From the NCBI RefSeq assembly GCF_000708205.1, contig NW_014575553.1:273892-337891 (forward strand): a stretch of DNA of 64,000 bases, written 5' to 3'. This stretch comes from Mixia osmundae IAM 14324 (taxonomy: Eukaryota > Basidiomycota > Mixiomycetes > Mixiales > Mixiaceae). This document shows positions 31,192-42,000 of this stretch, piece by piece. The notes beneath the pieces are model-generated. The model was not told the DNA's origin and did not search any database. It saw only the letters and a program-made list of their open reading frames with translations. Within the stretch, counting starts at the first letter, position 1. Each line of letters opens with the position of its first letter. The position numbers were made by a program, and so were the translations under genes.

Positions 31192-31781
31192 CGATCTATC
31201 TCGGAGCAGCCTAAAGTGTCCCTCTATAGAGCACGCTGTGTCGTCGCGTCCGACAAACATGCAGAATTGGTTTGTGATCGACGTGATCGGCCAAGCAAAA
31301 AAAAGCGTGATCTGATCATGAGGAATCGGACACGCGCCGCGTGCCTATCCTTGGCTTCCAAGCAACACCGCAGTCGTTTTCTTCTCGGAAGGCTAGACAT
31401 TCGTTTCTCGTTCGCATACAGTCGAAGGAGCTCACTCTCTGACTACCACACGCTCGCTTAAGCACCCCAATCAAGGCAGAACAGTCCGGTACTGCTCTTC
31501 CCTTGCTCACGAGAGGTGCGTGCCTTTGTCGGAGGTTGCGAGGCCGAGTGAGCTCAATATAGACGCCTTTGTGTACGCTCTTCAGGACTATACACACCCT
31601 TCGGCGAATCTACCGACAACGACAGCTCTCGAGCCTGGCCGGGAAGCAGACCAATCCCACCCGTTCGACCACACCCACACGCCTAGCAGGCACCTCATCG
31701 TCTCCCTCTGAGTAGACATCAGCATCGACACTCTCTTGCAGCTCGTAGAACACGTCATATCGCTCAATACTATCTGTGAGG
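31192..31781. other. Intergenic, probable promoter of the secreted protein
   Basis: 590 bp without a convincing gene. Open frames on both strands are short and without family likeness. A run of eight A is present near 31296. No RNA fold or repeat was recognised. Confidence 0.5.
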
Positions 31782-33064
31782 ATGCGTCAATCAAGCTCAA
31801 CGAACACCGCACGCGCTCTCGCCGTCCTGGCCAACCTGGTCCCGCTCGCTCTTGCCGGCAGTGGGTCAGGGTCCGTCGACAACGTTGTCACGGCAGCCTC
31901 CTTGCTCGTCAGTCCTGCCTGCTCACCGTGCCGAAGCACATGACTGATCTGCAAATTCGACGCATAGGCCCAGGGCAGACAGCTTGTAGGCGACTACTAT
32001 ATCACGAGCGTATCGACCGGACAGACCATCTTGTACGATCGTAGCGCATCGCAATCGTTCTATCCTACCTCGGGCTCAGGCTCACCGATCACTTTCAAGG
32101 CAAGCTTTTTCTGGTTACACCGAGACGCGTCTTACTTATTATGCCTTCTGCGTCAGGCACACGGCGATGGGACCAACTGGATGCGAATGTCCGCAGGCAA
32201 CAACAAGTGTGTCTCTGCGCAATGGGGACCGGGCGGCTACGATTGGGCGGCCGTCATGTACGCTTGCGCTGTCGACCCGCTCGTGAATAACAACCTCGAG
32301 AAGAGCAAACAACACTGGCTCTTCATACCCGTCGACCAGGCATCTGCTCAGATTGGCAGCAATAACCCTAATGGCGGTGATGATGGCTCAGACATCGGGA
32401 ATGGTGTCGGCTCCGGCGACAACTCTTTCCTGTCGGAACTCAAAAGCGTTGCTGGCTCAAAAGCAGTCGCAAACGCGTATGTCCCGGCCGGCAGCTCTTC
32501 CAGCTCCAGCAGCGATGACGGCGTGAGCTTCCTAAACACTGCGTCGGGCAAGTCAGTAAGCAAGACGACGACGACAAAGAAGACCACCACAAAGTCTAGC
32601 GCAAAGTGCCCGAAGAGCGCTGCATTCGTCAGTCGCCATCCAGGCTACGCGAAGAAGCACCCTGCTTGCAAATCACTCATCAAGTGCTCCAAGTCATCCG
32701 CGTGGCTCAAGCGACACGGCAGCAGCAAGTGGTACAAGAAGCACCCAGAATGCAAGGGCCTTGCCAAGCGCGATCTCGAGGGCGACCTCTTCGAATCGTT
32801 GCCATCGCTCGAGAAACGCGATGTCGACCATTCAGATCTTGCAAAGCGTGCCGTCGGATCGTTCTACATGTGCGTCGCCTGCTGATTGCTCTCTATTTAT
32901 ATCTCATGCGCCTTTGTGACAGTATTCCTTTCGATCACCTGTACGACATGGGCACACGCGCTCTGCAAGCGGGATCGCAGAATACCGGGTCTGGCTGCAC
33001 ATCGACCCAGCTCGGCTCATGGGATCAGAGCGAATCCCAGCAATGGTACCTGACGCCCGCATAA
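31782..33064 (+). CDS. Secreted protein with split beta-trefoil-like ends and Kex2 sites
   Basis: ATG 31782 opens a signal peptide (RALAVLANLVPLALAGSG). After one or more introns the chain reads DYYITSVSTGQTILYDRSA and NWMRMSAGNNKCVSAQW, then a Gly/Asp/Ser-rich linker, then two Cys/Lys-rich repeats (KSAAFVSRHPGYAKKHPACK; KSSAWLKRHGSSKWYKKHPE), three Lys-Arg sites (LAKRD, LEKRD, LAKRA), and after a further intron IIPFDHLYDMGTRALQAGS and WDQSESQQWYLTPA. The two flanks look like parts of one ricin-type beta-trefoil. Kex2 cutting at the KR sites is likely. The segment 32100-32156 looks like a GC-AG intron (donor GCAAGC) but is in frame and stop-free, so it may be coding. No known family is certain. 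Confidence 0.68.
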
Positions 33065-33440
33065 CTCACGCGCGCATAGCAACCTTTTTCACGATTCATC
33101 ACGCACTAACTTGGACGATCCTTCATTCGATGACTTCTCTGATGCAGCACTCGCTCGACACAACGACTCTGAGACCTCCTGACACTGTCTTTCGAACTTT
33201 CGTAGCACCAGTCGTTTATTCGCGCGTGATGCCGCTCTCTTGTCATCGATACGAGACCGTCCTTCATCATTTTATACCATAGCTCGCGGTTGTTGCAGCC
33301 CTGTACAAGCCGGCTTCTACTAGCGCTGCTGATACCGCGATGCATTTGTTTCTGTTTCCCTTTGCGCTGTAGCTTGCCACGTGAGTACTCGGATTCACTA
33401 GGAAAGTTCGGAAGACGCGTCTCTTGTCTCCTCTGCAAAA
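33065..33440. other. Intergenic, nothing recognised
   Basis: 376 bp between two genes on the same strand. It should hold the 3' end of the secreted-protein gene and the promoter of the membrane-protein gene. No element was recognised. Confidence 0.5.
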
Positions 33441-34573
33441 ATGACATCAGCAGCTGAAGCATGGGCGTCACGATGGCCTCTCGCACCTCTGTCAGGCTAC
33501 TTGCTGACGATTGCCGTCATCGTCGGATTGATCCTGCCCCGCATTGCGATCACCCGAAGCTCGGCGCTCTTCTTGCTCTTCGGTCTCGGCTCGCTCGGAC
33601 TGACATGGAGCCACATGCTCTTGTACTTTCGCTGGTCATTCGAGAACAGCGCACAGCAAGCGGATGCAGCCTTGTCGACGTGGACTGCCGCTGATTGGCT
33701 CAGTAAAACGTCACTCTTCAAGGAAGCCTGGTTTACCGTCTGTCGTCTGCCCGAGAGATGGTGGTGGTCTGCGCAGCTCTGCACTTTCACGACAGGCACT
33801 TGGTACGTTCCGTATGACGCGGCACGGTCTAGACTCACAGAGGAGGCAGGACACCTTTTCTCTGGGCAGAATCGCAAAGGCGGCAGATCAGGCACGCTTG
33901 GCTGTTCATGCTCATGGGCCAAATGGTCGCCATCTCCGTCGCATCATCACTCTTCTTCGCTGCCTGGTTGGCAGCAACGAGTACGACGATACCTATGAAA
34001 GATACTCGCTTGCTCACACAGATTTGCATTCTCGCCGTGGCGAGCGTACTGTTTGTGCCCGGAACGATCACGCCCAAAGGTGCACAGTCGAATTTCTTGC
34101 CGGTGATCTTGGGCATGCATGCGATCATTATCTCGCCGCTTGTCTGGCGAGCACGCGAACCATCGTCGCCGGCGAACGAGCAGCGGTTGAGGGGCACCTA
34201 TCTCGTCAGTGCTCTGATGTCTGGCTTGATCCATCTGGTCAACTATGTCGCCGTATTTGAGCGTGTCACCGATCAGCCTGATCTGTTGGCTCGGACGGGT
34301 CGAGTGATGCAGTTGCTGGAAGAGACTATCTCCATTCATCCGGCGCAGAGCAGCATCACCTGGGACACGATTATGACGAGCGCAGTTGCCTGCCTGTGGA
34401 TTCTCATCGACGTGCGGAAACAGCCGCTGTCATCTATCCTATCGGCGGTCGGTCTAGTGCTGGCGACACCTATAGCCAGCGCAGGCGTGACGGTGCCACT
34501 TTACCTAGCGATGCGCGAGCGACAGCTCGATCTCGCCCGAGCACAACCGACAAAGACCATCAAAAGCACCTGA
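33441..34573 (+). CDS. Unrecognised polytopic membrane protein
   Basis: Two exons (33441-33802, 33850-34573) give 361 residues; the 47-bp GT-AG intron joins TGTW to TPFLWAESQRR. There are about seven hydrophobic segments, beginning with LSGYLLTIAVIVGLILPRIA and ending with VGLVLATPIASAGVTVPLYL, separated by short basic loops. The arrangement resembles fungal seven- or eight-span proteins of unknown function. No transporter or enzyme motif stands out. The coding call is strong because both exons show the same hydrophobic character and the junction falls in phase. Confidence 0.7.
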
Positions 34574-34584
34574 GCCGCCGGACA

Positions 34585-35474
34585 TCACGTAAATGCCATG
34601 TTGTCGAGATGGAGGTCATGAAACGCCGCAGAAGCGCCGGATGAATTGAGCTTCTGCCGCGCCATCGGACCCAGCCAGACGCAAGCAATCGCAGTCGCGG
34701 CGAGCAATAGCACAGTGATGCCAGTGTAGAGCAGCACCTCAGAGTAAGCCGAGACCTTGCTGGAGACTGCCTCTTCCGAGGCAATGCGGGCCGACATCTT
34801 CTGCATATGTCGTCTGCCTTGCTCGAGCGCCGAGTGTGCCGCTTCGAGCTCTTGTCTTGCCTGATCGAGCTTGTCCTTCTCCTCTTTGGCTTCCCTTCGG
34901 TGAGCAGCGATGGAGTCCCAGCCGTTGCTCCTCATTGCCTCGAGTTCATCTTGTAGCTGCTTCGTACATTCCTACGTGACCCATCAGCCGATACTATGCG
35001 ACAGGAGAACAACGTACAGAGGCCTGCGTATCCAGATTGCGGTAGTCCTGGTTCATCTGGGACCACCGTTCAATCTTGAGCTCAATGGACGACTGTCGCG
35101 CGCGCCAAATAAGCTCCATCTCCTCGTCTGTAGAGGCTCGACTCACTTTGAGCGCTTCCACACGCTTCTCCGATGCACGCAGACGGTCCGAAGAAGCTTG
35201 AGCTGCCTCTTCGAGTTTGCCCATCTTGCAAGCTGGTCTCGTCGTGAGCTGAGCTTGTCGAGCTGATATGGTCTCAGATGAATCAATTCGACTGAAGCGC
35301 GCCTGCATATCTCCCCACTTTGGTCGCGATCGAACGCAGTCGGAAGGGAGCCCATGCCAGTGCGCGATACCAGCCGCTCCGTTCTCTTGCGCACATCTTC
35401 GGTTGTATAGGTGCTCGAGAGTGTTAGACAACTTCCTTTCAAGTCTGCGCGGCAGTATAAGAATATAGTCTACA
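34585..35474 (-). CDS. Coiled-coil protein with a C-terminal membrane span
   Basis: Exons at about 35015-35270 and 34585-34960 join to give long charged coiled coils (KLEEAAQASSDRLRASEKRV; AKEEKDKLDQARQELEAAHS) followed by one membrane span (VLLYTGITVLLLAATAIACV) and a short tail ending MAFT. The 5' part is unclear: two frames are open in 35270-35440, neither starting with ATG; a possible first exon starts at ATG 35474 (MKSCRLYSYTAAQ), which could be a mitochondrial presequence. Layout is reminiscent of mitochondrial inner-membrane coiled-coil proteins, but none of the known families fits clearly. Confidence 0.6.
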
Positions 35475-35511
35475 ACTCTTCATGCATTTTGAGACACCAT
35501 AGAATGCGGAT

Positions 35512-36354
35512 TTAGTCGACTTCCTCCATCTTGGACAGGCTTGCGTCTTCGAGAGGAGGGGGCGCATCAGCATCGATGGCGGCAATAGGTTCGTCAGCTT
35601 CGTCAGTATCGAGCGAGAGACCGAGCGCGATCATCTTGTGCACCCGATCGGCAAAAGAGGCAGGCTGGTCGAGTGAGAAACCAGAGGTGAGCAGGGCGGT
35701 TTCGTAGAGCAAGAAGGTCAGATCGCGAACGGTTCGGTCCGCTGAATCTTCTGCTACTTTCTCCTTGAGCGTCTTGATGATGTTGTTGTGCGGGTTGATC
35801 TCTAGCGTCTTCTTGGACTGCATGTATTGCGACGTAGACGAGTCGCGCAGAGCTTGAGCCTTCATGATTCGCTCCATGTTAGACGACCAGCCAAAGGCAG
35901 AGGTCGACAGGAGGGCGGGGGAAGATCCGAGCTTGGAAGAGACGACGACCTTCTCGACCTTGTTGTCAGAAGCGAGGATGTCCTTCATGGTCTTGCAGAG
36001 ATCTTCAAACGCGGTCACGTCCGCCTCACGCGCTGCCTTTTCCTCGTCAGTCTCTGGCAGTTCGAGACCGTCTTTGGAGATGCAAGTGAGCTTCTTGCCC
36101 TCGAACTCCTTGAGCTGAGTGATGGAGTACTCGTCAATCGCCTCTGACATGAGGACGACCTCGAGACCCTTCTTCTCAAAGACCTCTAGGAAAGGCGATT
36201 CCTTGAGGGATGCGAGAGACTCGCCAGTGAGGTAGTAGATATCCTTCTGCGACTCTGGCATGCGCGTCACGTAGTCCTTGAGGGACGACATCTCCTCGCC
36301 AGACTTTGTGGTGTGGTAGCGGAGGTAGGTGGCCAGCTTGGTCCGGTTGGCAGA

Positions 36355-36386
<32 letters not shown>

Positions 36387-37813
36387 CGAACGCCTCGTAG
36401 AACTTGTTGAACGAGTCCTTGTCCTCCGCAATCTCGTCAAACATCTCGAGCACCTTCTTGACCAAGCTCTTCTTGATGACCTTGATGATCTTGTTCTGCT
36501 GCAGCGTCTCACGAGAGATGTTGAGCGGCAGATCCTCAGAGTCGACGATGCCCTTGACAAAGGACAGGTACTCTGGCAGGATGTCCTCGCAGTCGTCCAT
36601 GATGAAGACGCGGCGAACGTAGAGCTTGATGTTGTTGCGCTTCTTCTTTGACTCAAAGAGGTCAAAGGGCGCACGCTTGGGCACGTAGAGGATCGCCTTG
36701 AACTCGAGCTGACCCTCGACAGAGAAGTGCTTGACGGCGAGATGTTCCTCCCAGTCGAGCGAGATCGACTTGTAGAACGCCGAGTACTCGTCCTGGGTGA
36801 TGTCTTGCGGGTTGCGCGTCCAGAGAGGCTTGGTCTTGTTGAGCTCCTGCTGCTCGCTCGTCTTTTCCTTGATCTTCTTCGTCTTCTTTGGCTTCTCTTC
36901 GTCATCGACTTCCTCGATCTTGGCCTCCTTGTCGGCCGACTCTGGCTCGGCCTCGTCATCCTCGACTTCCTTCTCGACCTCCTTCTCGACGACGAGTTGG
37001 ATGGGGTACGAGATGAACTCGGAGTGACGCTTGACGATCTCCTTGATCGTCTTTTCCTCGAGATACTCGAGCTGGTCCTCCTTGAGATGGAGACGGAGCT
37101 CGGTACCCCGGCCGAGCGAGGGATTGACGGTATCGGTGGTGATGGTGAAGGTGCCGCCGGCGGAGGACTCCCAGATGTACTGCTCGTCGTCGTTGTGCTT
37201 GGTGAGAACTTCGACCTTGTCGGCGACGAGGTAGGCCGAGTAGAAACCGACACCGAACTGACCGATCATGCTGATGTCTGCGCCAGACGAGAGGGCCTCC
37301 ATGAAGGACTTTGTGCCAGACTTGGCGATCGTGCCGAGGTTGTTGACGAGGTCGGCCTTGGTCATGCCAATGCCGGTATCTCTGATGGAGATGATCTTGT
37401 TCTCCTTGTCGGGCGTGATGCGGATGTAGAGCTCCTTCTCGCTGTCGAGCTGACTCGGGTCCGTGAGCGCGGCGTAGCGGATCTTGTCGAGTGCATCCTG
37501 CGTAGATCATCATCGTCAGCGCCTGCTGCTGCCATGGTCGATGAGCCAGCGGTCTGACTCACAGATGAGTTTGAGATCAATTCTCGCAAAAAGATCGATT
37601 TCTGTCAAGGCTTGTCAGTCTGCTGTCCGTCGAGCAGTGACAGGAACGGATGACGACTGACGTTTGAGTAGAAGGTGTTGATGATCTGTGGACAGGCAGG
37701 AGCCCACAGAGTCAGTGACGAGTCCCCAGAGGCACGCAGACCGAGTGGCTCACCAAATCCAACAGCTGGCTGATCTCGGCCTGGAAGCCGAACGTCTCTG
37801 GTTGCGATGCCAT
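35512..37813 (-). CDS. HSP90: Heat-shock protein 90 (cytosolic)
   Basis: Four exons. The first three small ones give [28 protein letters not shown] and [13 protein letters not shown], joined by GT-AG introns; the long fourth begins with [12 protein letters not shown]. Further landmarks are [16 protein letters not shown], an acidic Glu/Lys linker near residue 225, and the C-terminal MEEVD that binds TPR co-chaperones. About 700 residues, normal for the family. The N-terminal ATP-binding motifs are intact. It is a dimeric ATP-driven chaperone for kinases and transcription factors. The three early introns cluster in the first 300 bp. A perfect heat-shock element lies 119 bp upstream of the ATG. 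Confidence 0.97.
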
Positions 37814-37931
37814 AGTAGTACGTTGCTCCTTACGCGTGCAAGTCACACTCGTCGCTCGTCTATAAAGATCTTTGCTCGTCAAACTCAACTCCAAACGGCA
37901 GCCCACAGGCTTTTGACGCCGCCGGCCAGGC

Positions 37932-37944
37932 TTCGAGAAATTTC
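37932..37944. promoter_or_regulatory. Perfect three-unit heat-shock element
   Basis: TTCGAGAAATTTC is TTC-nn-GAA-nn-TTC, the canonical HSF1 trimer site. It lies between the divergent HSP90 (ATG at 37813) and NUS1 (ATG at 37966) genes, only 22 bp from the NUS1 ATG. Heat control of HSP90 through this site is expected; for NUS1 the site may fall in the 5' leader. Confidence 0.8.
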
Positions 37945-37965
37945 TAGTCAGGCCCGTCAAACGTT

Positions 37966-39019
37966 ATGGAAATCCAATCTGCCACGACGACGACGACGAC
38001 GTGTTCCAATCGCGGACCGGGCGAACAGGAATTGGGCTTTCGCCGAGTGAGCATGCCGGCTGTAGCCAGGCTACTCCTGCAAACATGTATATTGACATCT
38101 CTCCATCTGTGTCTGCTCGTCCTACGGCTGTATGACCGCCTGGAACGCTTCATCAAGCTCAACATACGTTCGCGCCGTCGCCTTGCACAAAGGCCGCTGC
38201 AAGACTCCTCTCTCTCGTCGCATAAAGTTGCGCCAAGACTACGGGAGAAGCTACCGCGCGTACTCGCTATCAATGCAGTGATACCCAGCGGGTCAGCAAC
38301 GGGTCTGCGGCCCGACACGTTGGTGCAACTCGAGCAGCTTGTGCAATGGTGTGCCTCTTCAAGCGTTGAGCATCTCTTGCTCTACGACAGGCAAGGCAAG
38401 CGAGCAAGCGTCAATGGTTGGCACCACTGACTCGTGCGCGCATGTGCAGGCTGCCTCAGACAGAATGCAGCAGCCATTTGCAAAGCGCTTGCTCGCAACG
38501 CGACAGTAGCAGACTGTACTCGGCCAGAGGCGCGACATCGCACCTTCGACGTTCAGCTACAGCGACAAAAGATCAGGATCAGCATGCTAGATGCGCAAGA
38601 TGGCAGAGCGCACATTGCCCGTGTTGGACAAGTCCTCGCGAGCGCGGTCAGGCAGGGCTACCTCGCGCCAAAAGAGATAGATATCGCTCTGCTCGACGAC
38701 AAACTGATAGGCAAGCTCCACAAAGTGATGACCGGATCTTGCTGACCTCAGGGTCAGACTCACTCGTGCCAGCGCCAGATCTGATGATCGTCCTCGGTGG
38801 GACTTACTGTAGGCTGCATGGCTTCCCACCATGGCACCTACGTCTCACAGAATTCTAGTACGTCTCCAGCTCTTGCTCACCTATGCCAGGCTGATGCTGT
38901 GTAGTCATGTGCCCAGTCCACTTTGGTCATGGAATTCCACGCCTACGCAATTATCTCGGGCGCATTTCGAGCAAGCATTAGATCTGTACAGCGACTGTGA
39001 AATGAGACAGGGGAAATAG
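37966..39019 (+). CDS. NUS1: Nus1/NgBR, regulatory subunit of cis-prenyltransferase
   Basis: Four exons (37966-38395, 38450-38710, 38752-38857, 38905-39019) give 303 residues, all phases consistent. An N-terminal membrane span (LTSLHLCLLVLRLY) is followed by VEHLLLYDRQG joined to CLRQNAAAICKAL, the Nus1 YD-x-x-G block, then PAPDLMIVLGG, LHGFPPWHLRLTEF, and a C-terminal tail ending MRQGK, the RxG motif that completes the active site of the partner subunit. With its Rer2/Srt1-type partner it makes dehydrodolichyl diphosphate at the ER for protein glycosylation. Introns 1 and 2 use GC donors (GCAAGC both times); the GT alternative in intron 1 would insert seven residues into a gap-free block. 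Confidence 0.88.
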
Positions 39020-39064
39020 ACACGCAGACCAGCAGCGACAGTGTATGTTTCCAACTCGATGCAT

Positions 39065-42000
39065 TCATGTACTCTGTCTAGATCGTTTGGTGACCTGCTT
39101 GTTCATCAGCGTAATCCCCGACAAGAACGGCCTTAGCGAACCTATCATTGCACGATAATGTCCATCTCTGATGCGCATTAGCTCAGAGTGCGAGCCCTTC
39201 TCGATGACTTGTCCGGCCTCGATGACGTACTGCTGGCGAGCGTCAGCAGGTCATGACGATACATAGATCGGACTAACAATGACATCGGCATGAGCAATCG
39301 AAGACAGTCGGTGAGCGATGGAGATGCACGAGCGGCCGTGTGCTGCCTTGTCGAGCGCAGCCTGCACTACTCGCTCCGAGTGAGCGTCGAGACTGGCAGT
39401 TGCTTCGTCGAGCAGCAGTATGCGAGGCTTGCGAATCAGCGCGCGAGCCAGGCAGAGCCGTTGTCGTTGACCGCCACTGAGTTGACTGCCCCTCCCACCC
39501 ACTTCTGTCTCGTAACCGAGCGGCAGCGATTGCACAAAATCGTGTATGCTGCACATTTGGTGAGCCTGCAATAAAGGTCAGAACAAGAAGAGGACCTACT
39601 TCGCGGAACGGCAAGCATCGAAGAGATCTGCCTCGCTGACTTTACTAGGATCCGGGCTGCCAAGGAGCACATTGAACCTGATCGTGCCGCTGAAAAGGAC
39701 AGGATCCTGGCTGACGAGCGAGACGGAAGATCTGAAGCTGTCGAGGCCGAGATCGCGAATGTCATGACCATCTATCGTTACTTGCCCATCTTCGGCATCG
39801 TAGAAGCGCTCGAGTAGCTGGCAGATTGTGCTCTTGCCGGAGCCGGAAGCCTACTAATCTGTCAGCCACGCACCGACTACTCGGGAGACACTTACGCCAA
39901 CAAGAGCGACAAATTGGCCGGGCTTGATCTCGAGATCAATGCCACGTAGTACCGGGATCGATGGACGATGAGGGTACGAAAAGTGGACATTCTCGAACCT
40001 GCTCCCAGTGTCAATGTGGCGCCAATCAGAAGAGGCGAGACAAACTTGATATGGCCTGAAAGTCGTTCGACGAGCTGACCCTCTTGTCCACGGCCATTGA
40101 TTTCAGGAACGTTTTCGAAGAGTTGCTCCGAGTCCGACATAGCGCGCGCTGCCTGCGACGCATCGCCGACGTGATTAAAGACTGCGCCCGCTTGAATCGA
40201 AGCAAAAACAACGGTCATGAGGACAATGTAGAAGTGAAGTTCGGAAATCTCGTTGTTGACGAGCTGACGTGATCCAAACCAGAAGATCAAGCCGATCGAA
40301 GGAAAGTTGAGTGCCTGGCAAAATCCAAAGAGCAGATTGGACCCAAACGCGAAACGGTTGCTCGACTTTTGAACTTGCGCAAGTGCCTCTCGGTAGCGTC
40401 GGAGGATCTGCTGCTCGCTGGTCAAGCATGCCACTGTCCGGATGGCACCTGCTGCTTCGCAAGCGAGACGTGATGATTCGGTGTGCGCTCCGGCCACGCG
40501 TGCTCGTTGCATCATGACAATCTTGGCTCCGCACATTCCAGTCGCAAGTGTCGCTGGGATCAGAGCAATTCCTACTAGAGCAGTCTTCCATGCAAAGATA
40601 AGACCGAGCGTGCAGCCGGCAATGAGAGTGACGAAGCAGTTTGTGATGATGCCGAACGTAACACCACCAAGGCCATTGACCTTTTGCGCTCGACCGTCCA
40701 CTGCAGCTGTGAGTGTACCGGTTGCATCTTCCCGATCATGGAATTCGACGTCTTGGCCCATTAGTGATTTAAACGTCTTGAGTCGCAGCACGCGCGAGAG
40801 ACTTTCGCCACAAGTGTAGAAAGAGTAACCTTCGATGAGCATAGCGAGCGAAGCTGATCCAGCAACGATGAGAAAGAAGATGGCATAGCGAGTATGCGTG
40901 CTCTCGATCTGATTGAATGTTCCAGAGAAGGCTTGGATTTCGAGAGCAAAGAGGATGCCGATAGCTGGATAAGCGACCCCGCCTGCGATTGCAAAGATGA
41001 TTGCGATCAGATAGCGCCAACCTGCATGAGAGGATCAGTGTGGCCGTCAACAATATGGAAGAACCTTACGCATTGGATTAAGTCTGGCTGTGCGGATCAT
41101 GAGGGGCAAGAAGGCTTTTTGTTTGATCTTCTCGATCTCTGCGCTCTCGGCTTCGTCTGGCACGTCAAAGAAGTCTTCCTCGGGAGGAACACCGAAAGAC
41201 ATGAATAGATTGCGAGTAGACCGGCGTGAGGAGAGTGGCCGAGAAGGGACAGATGATTTGGGTCGATCGTGTTCAGTGAGGCTCTGAGCTTGGACGAGCT
41301 TGCGATAGCGGCCGTCTTGCAGCGTCATCAGTTGCTCGTGCGAGCCGCGTTCGACGAGTGCGCCACGAGACATGACGACAATCTCGTGCGCATTGCGTAT
41401 GGTACTGAGCCGATGGGCAACGATGATGGTCGTCTTTCCCACGACGACGTTGTTGATAGCAGCTTGAACTTCCTTTTCGTTAGCAGAGTCAAGAGCACTA
41501 GTGGCTTCATCAAAGATGAGCATTGGCGGACGAGACACGACGGCACGCGCGATAGCGAGACGTTGCTATTGCAGAGTCAGTCACTGCAGCTATCCGTAAA
41601 GGCTGCTCACCTTCTGACCGCCCGACAATATGCCGGCTCGCTCGCCGATCTGGCCTTCATAGGCATCCTGCAGCTTCAATATGAAGCCGTGTGCGTTGGC
41701 GGTCTTGCACGCGTCGATGACAAGTTGCATCTTCACCTCTTTCGACGCATTTTCGTATTTAGTCCCGATGAGACCGAGACTGATGTTGTCATAGATTGAT
41801 CCAGAAAACAAGTTTGGCGTCTGACTGACGATACCGATACGCTGTCTTAGCCATCTGATGTTGAGCGCCTTGATATTGCGATCATCAACGTTGACGGAGC
41901 CTGCCAAAGGGTCATAGAAGCGGGTGAGCAGATTTAGGATCGAGCTTTTGCCAGAGCCGCTAGCGCCGACGATGGCGGTCACTTGACCAGCAGCAAAAGT

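Noticed and set aside
31216-31461. 81-codon basic frame between the HSF-type gene and the secreted protein
   Set aside because: Arg/Ser-rich content and lack of homology fit a chance frame in promoter DNA.
36267-37253. 328-codon Ser/Arg-rich frame and several long + strand frames over HSP90
   Set aside because: They are shadows of the strongly codon-biased HSP90 gene in other frames.
38414-38449. GT-AG alternative for NUS1 intron 1
   Set aside because: Phase is possible but it inserts seven residues into a gap-free family block and its donor (GTTGGC) is weak compared with GCAAGC.
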